From Lachnospiraceae bacterium (GTDB taxonomy: Bacteria; Bacillota; Clostridia; Lachnospirales; Lachnospiraceae): a DNA stretch of 64,000 nucleotides. The stretch is from contig JAILQX010000018.1 of the NCBI GenBank assembly GCA_024698705.1, positions 161,507 through 225,506 of the forward strand. The letters are read 5' to 3'. The notes under the pieces were generated by a model. The model did not search any database, was not told the origin of the DNA, and was given only the letters and a program-made list of their open reading frames with translations. Numbering within the stretch: position 1 is the first letter of the stretch; each line of letters opens with the position of its first letter. Positions 1 through 7,866 of this stretch are shown in pieces. The translations under genes were made by a program, and so were the position numbers.

Positions 1-599
1 TTGAGGTTCACATCTTCATACGGCGTGGGATATGCCGATACGCACTTGAGAAGGAACACCTCTTCATTGCCCTCTTCCCTGCATATCTGCATCGCCAGAT
101 CCAGATCCTCTTTAAGAGCTATACCCGTGGCAAATATGATCGGCTTATGCATGGAAGCGGCCTTTCTTATAAGGTTTACTTCATTGATCTCATATGAAGC
201 TATCTTGTAAGCAGGCATATTCCATTCATGCATGCGCTCCACAGCATCGATGTCAAAAGGAGATGAAAAACATTCCATTCCCAGGCTGTTTGCAAGTTCC
301 ATGAGCTTCGGCTGCCATTCATAAGGTGTGGCTGCCTCGGTATAAAGATCATAAAGATTACGTCCGTCCCACAGACCGCCGTTCTTTAATCTGAAATACT
401 CATTATTGCAGTTGAGCGCAAGTGAATCCGCCGTATATGTCTGCAGTTTAACGGCATCCGCTCCCGCTTCGTGGGCGGCATATATTATCTCCTTTGCTCT
501 CTCAAAACTTCCGTTATGGTTTCCGGACAGTTCCGCAACACAATAACAGGGATGACCCTGTCCGACTGTTTTTTCTCCGATCTTAAATTCCTGTTTCAT
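1..599 (-). CDS. pseI: Pseudaminic acid synthase PseI, N-terminal part (runs off left edge)
   Basis: Condenses phosphoenolpyruvate with a 2,4-diacetamido-2,4,6-trideoxy hexose to give pseudaminic acid. Reading from the ATG at 597-599, 199 codons are visible and the frame stays open to the edge, so about 150 C-terminal residues, including the expected SAF domain, lie outside. Visible NeuB-family motifs are AELSGNHNGS (about residue 22), DAVKLQTYT (about 48), FSSPFD and CVSAYPTP. It ends a minus-strand run pseG, pseF, acetyltransferase, DUF6044-like protein, pseI. That company, and the N-terminal sequence, favour PseI over sialic acid synthase NeuB, which is the main alternative. Confidence 0.87.
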   Translation of the reverse strand, partial: MKQEFKIGEKTVGQGHPCYCVAELSGNHNGSFERAKEIIYAAHEAGADAVKLQTYTADSLALNCNNEYFRLKNGGLWDGRNLYDLYTEAATPYEWQPKLMELANSLGMECFSSPFDIDAVERMHEWNMPAYKIASYEINEVNLIRKAASMHKPIIFATGIALKEDLDLAMQICREEGNEEVFLLKCVSAYPTPYEDVNL

Positions 600-661
600 A
601 ATCTGCCTTTCAAAAACACAAGATAACGGCATCGATATGCCGGAGATCCTCATAACACGGA

Positions 662-2443
662 TCATTGCACCTTATAAACATATATCGTATACGGACTGTC
701 ATATCCCGAATATTCACCGGTTTCGGTGATCCCGAGTTCATCCGCATTTTCAAATTCTATCCTTGAGAAGATATATCTGCAATCCAGATTTTTCAATTCA
801 TCGATGTCAACCATGAGCCTGTTGTCCGCGAGGTTCATGACGCGGAGCGGTGCGTAGGTATTTTCATCCGAACCCGAATAAAGGTACACCCTGGCTCCCC
901 ATCCGTCGAAATAATCCCTGAAAGAAGGCGATCCTTCAAGTGCCGGAGCTATGACCTTTCGCCATTTTTCCTTATATTCCTGAGAGTACATGCCCAGATA
1001 TCCGTCCACGGTGGCTATACCGTTATACTGTAAAACCGCGGGATGAAGTCCATAGGCAGCCGACCATTCTCCGTTATATCCGATATCTTCGGTTATATGA
1101 CCGAAAAGATCCGTTGAGTAAAACTCCCTGTAATTAACCGTACTTGTTTCACTGTGTTTAAGTATCTTGTATGCGTAATTATAGCAGGTATAATAAAGAT
1201 CGTTATAGGTTGCCGGCACGAACATGACTATCAGAACAGCGATCGTAACTATCGCATTTGCACAGAATATCTTCTTATTTTTTCCGGTATCGTAAAGTCT
1301 TGTCAATATGACCAACAAAAGCGCAAACCAAAGGAACGTATTGAAAAATGCGGTCCTTGCGAATTCAAAGCCCTTCAGTTTCGGAACGAGTTTCTCAACA
1401 AATGTCCTGAAGGCTTCATTTTCATACAATCCGAATATCAGACAATTGAACACCATCCATAAAAATATCAGGTTCGCAGGATCCTTTAATATCAGTTTAG
1501 CCTTTTTATGCTTGATATGCAGGATATTGATAATGATGAGTCCGGCCATGCAGATCCAGAATACAAAATACACATGATCATCCTGACTGTGAAATGATGT
1601 CTTAAAAAATTCTTCCCATGCAGCCCGCAATGCCTCTGCAAGTGTAAGCTGTCCGTGATCCATCGTTGAGCGTATGGTCACCGTATCGTCAAAGAGCATG
1701 GCAGAAAACAGTCTGTATTCCCATGCTATGTATCCGAGCGAAAGTATACAGAGTGATGCGAACATCGTCTTCGGAAATCTCTTGTCCCTGACAAATAGTA
1801 TGATAAAAGCACAAACCATGTAACACAGGATGAAAAATCCGTGATATGAAAAATACGATATGAGCGGGTAGCAGAATACACACGCATAGAGTATCAGCCG
1901 TTTCTTAAATTCTTCTGTTCTGTAAAGTCTTATGAGGAGCCATACTATGACAGGTACGGATGTAAATGCTATACCGTATGTCGGAAAGACCGGGATCATA
2001 CCGTAAGCTGCGGCTATGACCACCGCGATCGGTCTATAATCCGCATATTTTTCACCATAAACTTCTTTTGCGAGCAGGATAAAGCCTCCGAATCCGATCG
2101 CGATCTTGAGCAGATATCCCACATAATAGGCCGCACAATCTGGCAGGATGATATACAGGAAATTATACAGTAAGAACTCCGAACCGAGCAGATCCCTGTC
2201 TATACCGTGAAGCATTGGCATGTTCACGTTATGCGCAAAGAATCCGTGATTCAGCTTGATCATCCGGTAATGCGCCATAAACAGGTCCAGATTATCGTGT
2301 ATCTGGATATAACCGTTGTCCCTGAAGATCAGGATGACCAGCACCTGAAGCCCGAACAGTATCCCCACGAGCCATTTATACCAATTATTTCTTAATGACT
2401 GAAATAACTTATCCACCTGTACGCCCTCACTCTTTTTCTTCAT
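662..2443 (-). CDS. Polytopic membrane protein, DUF6044-like
   Basis: About 593 residues with roughly ten or more hydrophobic helices over the first 420 residues and a C-terminal soluble domain of about 150 residues. An early IHDNLD motif after the first helix resembles the DUF6044 family (Bacillus YkoS type); function unknown. I chose the ATG at 2441-2443 (MKKKSEG...) rather than an upstream in-frame start at 2473 because it reduces overlap with the preceding gene to 17 bases. It sits between the PseH-like gene and pseI, so a role in surface glycan or glycolipid assembly is a reasonable inference, with no catalytic motif seen to prove it. Confidence 0.65.
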   Translation of the reverse strand: MKKKSEGVQVDKLFQSLRNNWYKWLVGILFGLQVLVILIFRDNGYIQIHDNLDLFMAHYRMIKLNHGFFAHNVNMPMLHGIDRDLLGSEFLLYNFLYIILPDCAAYYVGYLLKIAIGFGGFILLAKEVYGEKYADYRPIAVVIAAAYGMIPVFPTYGIAFTSVPVIVWLLIRLYRTEEFKKRLILYACVFCYPLISYFSYHGFFILCYMVCAFIILFVRDKRFPKTMFASLCILSLGYIAWEYRLFSAMLFDDTVTIRSTMDHGQLTLAEALRAAWEEFFKTSFHSQDDHVYFVFWICMAGLIIINILHIKHKKAKLILKDPANLIFLWMVFNCLIFGLYENEAFRTFVEKLVPKLKGFEFARTAFFNTFLWFALLLVILTRLYDTGKNKKIFCANAIVTIAVLIVMFVPATYNDLYYTCYNYAYKILKHSETSTVNYREFYSTDLFGHITEDIGYNGEWSAAYGLHPAVLQYNGIATVDGYLGMYSQEYKEKWRKVIAPALEGSPSFRDYFDGWGARVYLYSGSDENTYAPLRVMNLADNRLMVDIDELKNLDCRYIFSRIEFENADELGITETGEYSGYDSPYTIYVYKVQ

Positions 2444-2966
2444 AAGGGTTAAGCTTTCCGAGAATGACCACATTCAGGAAAGAGCCGTCACAGAATACGC
2501 TGTCTTTGAGGACAGCTTCTTTTTCAAAACCGCAATGCAGGAAACTGTACAATGACGGATAGTTATCCTCCCTGACTCTTGCATATATCCTGTGGAGCTT
2601 AAGTTCCTTAAATGCATAGTCAACGGTCAGATTGAGTATCTCTTTACCGATACCCCTGCCGCGTGCATCTGTTTCGCCTAAAAATACTCCGTATTCCGCC
2701 TTTTTATTGTCGTAGTCCACATCTCTGATATAAGTACAGCCGACCGGTCTGTCGCCTTCCTTCATACATACGATGAACTGTACGACTTTTCCGGTCTCAA
2801 CCTTTTCGCGCATCCATCTTTCATGGCTTTCCTTATCAAATACTCCGCGGTAAAAGAAGTATCTGTTAACATTCTCCTGGTTGCGCCACTTGACCATGAG
2901 CGGCGTATCTTCATATGTTATCGAACGCAGATAAACCCTGTCTCCGTCCAGCTTTACATTTTTCAT
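2427..2966 (-). CDS. pseH: GNAT acetyltransferase, probable PseH
   Basis: 179-residue GCN5-related N-acetyltransferase. The acetyl-CoA pyrophosphate loop is visible as RGRGIG at about residues 103-108, following the typical GVFLGE strand. In pseudaminic acid synthesis PseH acetylates the 4-amino group of UDP-4-amino-4,6-dideoxy-AltNAc, the step just before PseG. The assignment to PseH rests on its position between pseF and pseI; the fold alone would also fit RimJ/RimL-type or other sugar N-acetyltransferases. Its 3' end overlaps the next gene by 17 bases, suggesting coupled translation. Confidence 0.72.
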   Translation of the reverse strand: MKNVKLDGDRVYLRSITYEDTPLMVKWRNQENVNRYFFYRGVFDKESHERWMREKVETGKVVQFIVCMKEGDRPVGCTYIRDVDYDNKKAEYGVFLGETDARGRGIGKEILNLTVDYAFKELKLHRIYARVREDNYPSLYSFLHCGFEKEAVLKDSVFCDGSFLNVVILGKLNPYEEKE

Positions 2967-3008
2967 AATATGTCACCTCATTACCGTATCCGATCGCTCT
3001 GTCCGATC

Positions 3009-3716
3009 TTATCGGGCCTTTTTATCTGCCAGAAAACCGTATTTGAGCTCGGCAAGTTTCCAATCCTCTTCCGTATCTATATCCTGGACTTCCATCTCAT
3101 CCAGCTCCATAGGTATTATATTGCCCAGCATTATGTTTTTATTGCTCTTAAATGCTTCCGTCCTGAACACATAAAACTGTCCCGCATCATGATATTGCTT
3201 TTCAAGGTCCTGCGACCTTGTGATAAGATTTTCGGGATATTTGAACACAAGATGCCCGTCTTCTATAACAAGTGCCCGCTGCGGCGGATATGAAAACCGT
3301 ACCACGGGGATAAGCGTATCGGCATCACTCTTTTTCAGCTCCTCGACGGCCTGCTTCAGCCTTTCCGCTGTTATGAACGGCGCTGTCGGGTAAATGCAGC
3401 AGGCGATATCAAATTTATCGCCCCGCTTTTCGTATTCTTCGATGACCTCCAGAAGTACATCGGTGGTAGTCGCAAAGTCCGAAGCTGTTTTTTCGCTTCT
3501 GAAAAAAGGTACTTTCGCTCCGTAATGCTTCGATATCTCAGCTATCTCCTTATCCTCGGTGGAAACCATGACTTCATCAAATGCTCCCGATCCGAGGGCA
3601 CTCTCTATCGAATAAGCCATGATCGGTTTGCCGCAGAATTCCTTTATATTTTTCCTTGGTATTCTTTTGCTGCCACCTCTGGCCGTGATTATCGCCAAAA
3701 TCTTCATATCTGTCAC
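3009..3716 (-). CDS. pseF: Pseudaminic acid cytidylyltransferase PseF
   Basis: Activates pseudaminic acid with CTP to CMP-Pse, the donor for flagellin or capsule glycosyltransferases. 235 residues, normal for the family. Nucleotide-binding ARGGSKRIPRKNI lies at about residues 12-24, then CIYPTAPF at about 106 and a terminal QDIDTEEDWKLAE stretch typical of CMP-sugar synthetases. An alternative start three codons later (MKILAII) is equally plausible. NeuA-type enzymes share this fold; the PseG/PseI neighbours decide the call. A terminator-like hairpin at 3771-3801 separates it from pseG. Confidence 0.85.
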   Translation of the reverse strand: MTDMKILAIITARGGSKRIPRKNIKEFCGKPIMAYSIESALGSGAFDEVMVSTEDKEIAEISKHYGAKVPFFRSEKTASDFATTTDVLLEVIEEYEKRGDKFDIACCIYPTAPFITAERLKQAVEELKKSDADTLIPVVRFSYPPQRALVIEDGHLVFKYPENLITRSQDLEKQYHDAGQFYVFRTEAFKSNKNIMLGNIIPMELDEMEVQDIDTEEDWKLAELKYGFLADKKAR

Positions 3717-3770
3717 CCTGTCACCTTATTTTCCGATATGTCCGTTATGGATCATATTTTTCATATAATA

Positions 3771-3801
3771 AAAATGAAGCTTAAAACCCAAGCTTCATTT
3801 T
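3771..3801 (-). terminator. Hairpin with U-tract between pseG and pseF
   Basis: A perfect 12-bp stem (3771-3782 with 3790-3801) and 7-base loop is followed on the minus strand by a T-rich run. It looks like an intrinsic terminator after pseG, or an attenuator that lowers expression of pseF and later genes. Confidence 0.7.
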
Positions 3802-3832
3802 ATACTATCCGCCTATAATTGGCAATTATAAG

Positions 3833-4858
3833 TCATAGAAGGTTCAATATCTCCTCAGCCGTTCTTTCGGCTCCGTGTCCGTCGCAGATCTCGCGCATTT
3901 TCAGGCTCTGGGCGGCTCTTGTGTCGCGGTCATAGTTTTTAAGCTGCGCAAAGACCGCCTCAAAAACATCGTCTTTTCTTATATCACCCATATACTTCAC
4001 AGCGCCCGCTGCATTAAAGGCTTTGAGCGAAAACTTCTGATTATCGGCTATACAGATCCCCATTGTCGGGATACCGAGCGCGCACAGTTCATAGAGAGTT
4101 GTTCCGCCGGCGGATATCGCCATATCACATTTTAGCATTACATCCGCCATGTCCGATACATGTTCATATATCCTGATCGGTTTTCCGTCCGATGCCATTT
4201 GCTTTAATTCAGAACCGTCCGTATTTGACGCTCCGACAACAAGGTGCAATGTTACACCCGGAAAATCTTCATAAGGAAAGTTTTTGACAAGACCAAGCTG
4301 CATATGTTCCCTGTCCGTATTGCCGGTCAGGATCAGGATATCGCGGATATCATCACGTATCTCGGTCTTTTTACCTGCAAACTGTCTTCTGAGCGGTGCA
4401 TACTTTCCCCCGAGCAGCACGCGTTTTGCCCGCTTGTAGCTGTTCATGTATTCGGCATTCATATCGTCCGTTACTATGTCATAGTTGATGACCAGATCAC
4501 AGTTCATGTCCTGCTCTCTGATATCATCTATATAAGCTACCTTCGCAAATCTCTCCAGTCCGTCCACGTATTCTGCAGTGACCGCATAACTGTCCAATAA
4601 GATAACACAATCTTTACCCGTTACCGCTTTTACCGTTTCCGGTTCATGATAGTTTCCGTCTCCCATGACCGTTTTTTTAATGTCGCTGTATTTCCGGTCA
4701 AGACAGGCTTCAAACATTTGAACGCTCTCATCATCCGACAGGAGAAAATGAGGTTCCGCTCCAAGGTCGCTGAGCGCATATGCTACCGAAAGGCATCTCA
4801 TGATATGCCCCGATGCTATATTCTTATTGCCATCCGTTCGGATATATATCTTTGCCAT
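3833..4858 (-). CDS. pseG: UDP-2,4-diacetamido-2,4,6-trideoxy-beta-L-altropyranose hydrolase PseG
   Basis: Releases UDP from the 2,4-diacetamido sugar to give the free hexose used by PseI. 341 residues. The GT-B-like N-terminus shows RTDGNKNIASGHIMRC (residues 7-22), the glycine-rich GHxxR motif containing the PseG catalytic histidine. The C-terminal half has AISAGGTTLYELCALGIPT (about 249-267), typical of the nucleotide-binding half of MurG/PseG proteins. First gene of the pse run. The earlier enzymes PseB (dehydratase) and PseC (aminotransferase) are not in the window. Confidence 0.85.
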   Translation of the reverse strand: MAKIYIRTDGNKNIASGHIMRCLSVAYALSDLGAEPHFLLSDDESVQMFEACLDRKYSDIKKTVMGDGNYHEPETVKAVTGKDCVILLDSYAVTAEYVDGLERFAKVAYIDDIREQDMNCDLVINYDIVTDDMNAEYMNSYKRAKRVLLGGKYAPLRRQFAGKKTEIRDDIRDILILTGNTDREHMQLGLVKNFPYEDFPGVTLHLVVGASNTDGSELKQMASDGKPIRIYEHVSDMADVMLKCDMAISAGGTTLYELCALGIPTMGICIADNQKFSLKAFNAAGAVKYMGDIRKDDVFEAVFAQLKNYDRDTRAAQSLKMREICDGHGAERTAEEILNLL

Positions 4859-4885
4859 AAGCCATCCCTCATTATTTCAAAGTTC

Positions 4886-4891
4886 ATTATA
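4886..4891 (-). promoter_or_regulatory. Candidate -10 element ahead of pseG
   Basis: TATAAT on the minus strand, 28 bases before the pseG start codon. No convincing -35 hexamer was found at 16-18 bases, so this is a weak call. Confidence 0.35.
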
Positions 4892-4946
4892 ACATATCTG
4901 TTACAAGGGCGTTATATCCTATCCGCATCCGTAAGTCCGGTGACGA

Positions 4947-4975
4947 TTGTTTTAACCTGCAAATTGCGCTATAAT
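4947..4975 (+). promoter_or_regulatory. Candidate sigma-A promoter for the AI-2E family gene
   Basis: TTGTTT at 4947-4952 and TATAAT at 4970-4975 with a 17-base spacer, 25 bases before the ATG. Confidence 0.55.
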
Positions 4976-4999
4976 CATAATCTGAGAGGAGATGACAAC

Positions 5000-6253
5000 A
5001 TGAATCCCAAAGTCAAAACTTATCTTAAGGTACTTGCCAATCTGCTTACCGCCGTATTGGTCGTACTCATTATAATATTTCTGATACCCAAATTGATCGT
5101 ATTCTTCATGCCGTTTATAATCGGCTGGATAATCTCACTGATCGCAAAGCCCATCGTTGAATTCTTCGAAAAGAAGATAAAGATCAAACGAAAAGCCGGC
5201 TCTGCGATAGTCATAATCCTGGTTCTTGCGATAGTCATTGCCATCGTGTACGGGATCTGCTATTTTCTCGTAAACCAGGTGATAGATTTTGTTCAGGATT
5301 TCCCGAGACTGTGGTCCGGACTTGTGGTTGAATTCGAGCAGGTAGGCGATTCCCTGATGGGTGTATATACCAAACTTCCCGCTTCAATACGAAGCACTCT
5401 GGATTCCTTTGCAGCAAACAGCCAGAAGTATTTCAGCAATCTTTCAGTCGGTTCCGGTGCTCTCGACCTGCCTTCTGTCGGCAACGTGGTCACCAAGATC
5501 CCGGATCTGATCATGGCAGTTGTCATGGCGCTGCTGTCATCATATTTCTTCGTTGCGGACAAGGATTACCTTAAAAAGACTTCCGAAAAATATCTTCCCG
5601 CTTCGGTCGTATATAATTGGGAAATAATTAAAAGAAGCATCAGAAATGCTTTTGGCGGCTACTTCAAAGCCCAGTTCAAGATCGAGATCTGGATCTATCT
5701 CGTGACCGTGATCGGTCTGTTCATCATAAGGGTCGATTATGCAATACTCGTTGCGCTCGGCATCTGCTTCATGGATTTCCTTCCGGTTTTCGGAGCAGGC
5801 ACGGTTATGATTCCGTGGGCTATCATAAAATTCTTCAACGGTGAATATGCGATCGGCATCGGTCTCCTCATCATTTGGGGTGTCGGCCAGCTGCTCAGGC
5901 AGATCATCCAGCCCAAGATCGTCGGAGAGTCCGTCGGTATGGATTCGATCCCGACTCTTTTCCTGCTGTTCATCGGTTTTGCCGTTAAGGGTGTTCTTGG
6001 CATGATCCTTGCCATCCCGATCGGCATCATCCTTAAGAACCTCTATGAGGAGGGCGCTTTCAACACAACCTTTGAAAGCATCAGCATTCTTTTCGCCGGC
6101 TTCAACAATTTCCGTCGTTTCGGCGACTCGGATCGTGAAGTCATCCGGAAATACGAAAGCGTAGTTGCCAAAACCTACGAAGAGCAAATCAAGAACGAAA
6201 CCGATAATGATGCGTCCGATTCAGAATCGTCCGACAAATCAACCGACAGCTAA
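5000..6253 (+). CDS. AI-2E family transporter (YtvI-like permease)
   Basis: 417-residue polytopic protein of the AI-2E/UPF0118 family. Paired hydrophobic segments at about residues 13-55 and 65-95, a soluble middle region, then a C-terminal block of helices containing GICFMDFLPVFGAG and IIQPKIVGESVG, both characteristic of the family. The C-terminal 30 residues are acidic and serine-rich. Members include autoinducer-2 exporters and Na+/H+ antiporters, and the substrate here cannot be told. I chose the ATG at 5000 because GAGAGGAGAT sits just before it; the frame is open further upstream but without homology. Confidence 0.85.
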   Translation: MNPKVKTYLKVLANLLTAVLVVLIIIFLIPKLIVFFMPFIIGWIISLIAKPIVEFFEKKIKIKRKAGSAIVIILVLAIVIAIVYGICYFLVNQVIDFVQDFPRLWSGLVVEFEQVGDSLMGVYTKLPASIRSTLDSFAANSQKYFSNLSVGSGALDLPSVGNVVTKIPDLIMAVVMALLSSYFFVADKDYLKKTSEKYLPASVVYNWEIIKRSIRNAFGGYFKAQFKIEIWIYLVTVIGLFIIRVDYAILVALGICFMDFLPVFGAGTVMIPWAIIKFFNGEYAIGIGLLIIWGVGQLLRQIIQPKIVGESVGMDSIPTLFLLFIGFAVKGVLGMILAIPIGIILKNLYEEGAFNTTFESISILFAGFNNFRRFGDSDREVIRKYESVVAKTYEEQIKNETDNDASDSESSDKSTDS

Positions 6254-6427
6254 AACCGCCGGTATACCTCAGGGGGAATGATAGACCAAGCCCCTTGATG
6301 AACAGTGATTTTAAATAGGGTGTTTCAAGGTTTGTGAAACGCATGACCTTGAAACACCCTTGTATTTTTTAAAATCGCTGTGAATCTAGTAGGCGGGTCG
6401 TATTCCACCTGAGGTATACCGGCGGTT
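6254..6427. repeat. Three-tier nested palindrome (about 174 bp) at a convergent gene end
   Basis: Outer arms 6254-6273 and 6408-6427 are perfectly complementary over 20 bp, and after one mismatch pair for 5 more. A middle stem pairs 6303-6315 with 6368-6380 (13 bp, one G-U). An inner 15-bp perfect stem pairs 6317-6331 with 6346-6360 and is followed by a T-rich run, so the core can act as the terminator of the plus-strand permease. The remaining arms are far more than a terminator needs. The right outer arm runs into the first tandem repeat unit. Together with the repeats it fills the whole 305-base gap. Confidence 0.8.
6317..6370 (+). terminator. Intrinsic terminator of the AI-2E family gene
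   Basis: 15-bp perfect stem with a 14-base loop, followed by TTGTATTTTTT. It is the core of the nested palindrome. Confidence 0.8.
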
Positions 6428-6549
6428 GGTACGACAGGCGGATGATTTGCCGGCGGTTGGTACTACCGGCGGATGATTTGCCGGCGGTTGGTGCGACCGG
6501 CGGTTTGCTTTGCCGTCGGTTGGTGCGACCGGCGGATGATTTGCCGGCG
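6419..6549. repeat. Tandem 31-bp GC-rich direct repeats, four copies plus a partial
   Basis: Units at 6419-6449, 6450-6480, 6481-6512 (32 bp) and 6513-6543, then a truncated 6544-6549. Each unit begins CCGGCGGTTGGT and ends GATTTG or a variant, with differences mainly in the centre. The array ends ten bases before the stop codon of the NlpC/P60 gene. It has no plausible coding function: the open frames crossing it lack ribosome sites. GC content is well above the surroundings. Confidence 0.85.
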
Positions 6550-6558
6550 TATTCATTT

Positions 6559-7785
6559 CTACACGATCCTTCTGACTGCGAGAATCTCCCTGTAGGTCGC
6601 ATTACCTATCTTGATGCCCGATGAAGGGGTTGAAGCATGGACTATCTGGCCATTGCCGATGTAAATGGCGACATGTCCCGCATAGCAGATGATATCGCCC
6701 GGCTGGGCTTCTGCATAGGTGACACCCGTTCCTGCATTTCTCTGGGATGTAGAGCTTCTTGGCAGGCTGTAACCGTAGGCCTGATATACAGACATTGTGA
6801 AGCCGGAGCAGTCACATCCGTTGGTGAGGCTGGTGCCACCGGCCACATAGGGATTTCCTATGAATTTACATCCGTAATTGGCGATCTCCTTGCCAAGCTG
6901 GCTGCCCGATGAACTGCTTATCACAGTGGCTGTATCTGTTGATGATGAACTACCCGACGATGAAGATGTTGAGGACGTATCGCCTCCGCCGGCCGCTAAG
7001 GCCGCAGCCTTCTTCTTGGCCTCTTCCTCAGCTTTTTTCCGGGCCTCTTCCTGAGCTTTCCTTCTGGCTTCCTCTTCCAATTTCTTTATCTGGCTGTTCT
7101 GCTGCTTGATCTTGGCTTTGTATGCGGCAGCATCCTGTTTTGCCCTTGCTATCTGTGTATCGTAATCCTCTGCCTCGCTCTTTTTCTGCTCCAGTAGGTT
7201 ATTGAGTTCTGCCTGCTCAAGTTCCAGCTCATAGTGAGCCGTTTCAAGTTCTTCCTGTTCTTCCTCCAGCGCAAGCTTGGCTGCCGCCACGGCTTCTTTG
7301 GCTGCTATGTATTCGTTAAGTTTTTCTCTGTCATATGCATAAAGTTCATCTATATAATCTGCTTTATTGACCAGATCACCCATGTTCTTTGATTCGAACA
7401 GAAGCTGTACATAAGTCGAATCTCCTTTTTCATACATGAATTTGATCCTGGTCTTCATGGCCTCATATTGCTCCTCTTCAACCTTCTCGGCATCCGCAAG
7501 TTCGGTCTTCTTTACCTCGATCTGACCCTCAATATCCTCGATCTCATCTTCGAGAATGCTTATGGACGTCATAAGATCGACGAGTTCATCATCGATCTGT
7601 TCTATCTCGTCGGTTATACCCTTACGTACCTCTGTCAGGTTCTCTATTTCGTTATTGGTCTCTTCGAGCTGCTTCTTGGTATCCTGCTGTTCCTTTTTGA
7701 TATCATCTATAGTGGTCGCATAGACCGACAGCGGAAGCGTGATGATCAATAATGAAATTGTGAGCGTCTTAAGCATTTTTTTCAT
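6559..7785 (-). CDS. Secreted NlpC/P60 peptidoglycan endopeptidase with PcsB-like coiled coil
   Basis: About 408 residues. Signal peptide in the first 24 residues (MKKMLKT... ending VYA), then a long coiled coil to about residue 260 with PcsB/CwlO-type signature EQYEAMKTRIKFMYEK, a Lys/Ala/Glu stretch, a Ser/Thr-rich linker, and a C-terminal NlpC/P60 domain with catalytic CDCSGF, histidine in GHVAIYIG and a final HAS. Such proteins cut stem-peptide D-Glu-diamino acid bonds during cell separation or elongation and are often controlled by FtsEX. I use the ATG at 7785 because the signal peptide begins there; no strong ribosome site is visible. Confidence 0.88.
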   Translation of the reverse strand: MKKMLKTLTISLLIITLPLSVYATTIDDIKKEQQDTKKQLEETNNEIENLTEVRKGITDEIEQIDDELVDLMTSISILEDEIEDIEGQIEVKKTELADAEKVEEEQYEAMKTRIKFMYEKGDSTYVQLLFESKNMGDLVNKADYIDELYAYDREKLNEYIAAKEAVAAAKLALEEEQEELETAHYELELEQAELNNLLEQKKSEAEDYDTQIARAKQDAAAYKAKIKQQNSQIKKLEEEARRKAQEEARKKAEEEAKKKAAALAAGGGDTSSTSSSSGSSSSTDTATVISSSSGSQLGKEIANYGCKFIGNPYVAGGTSLTNGCDCSGFTMSVYQAYGYSLPRSSTSQRNAGTGVTYAEAQPGDIICYAGHVAIYIGNGQIVHASTPSSGIKIGNATYREILAVRRIV

Positions 7786-7801
7786 AGGTTCATTATAACA
7801 T

Positions 7802-7824
7802 AAAAGGCAGGTCTGAACCTGCCT
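7802..7824 (-). terminator. Terminator of asnS
   Basis: 9-bp stem AAGGCAGGT/ACCTGCCTT with a short loop followed by TTTTATG on the minus strand, in the gap between asnS and the NlpC/P60 gene. Confidence 0.6.
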
Positions 7825-7866
7825 TGATGTAAAAAAGTATATTTTGTATTTACCCAAATATGTTCT

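Noticed and set aside
5540..6187. 215-codon open frame antisense to the AI-2E family gene
   Set aside because: It shadows a clear membrane protein gene, has no ribosome site and an acidic composition typical of antisense reading.
6419..6549. CRISPR array
   Set aside because: Units are directly abutting with no unique spacers, and no cas genes are present.
6369..6624. Short proteins encoded across the 31-bp repeats on either strand
   Set aside because: The open frames come from the stop-poor GC-rich repeat, lack ribosome sites and overlap the NlpC/P60 gene.
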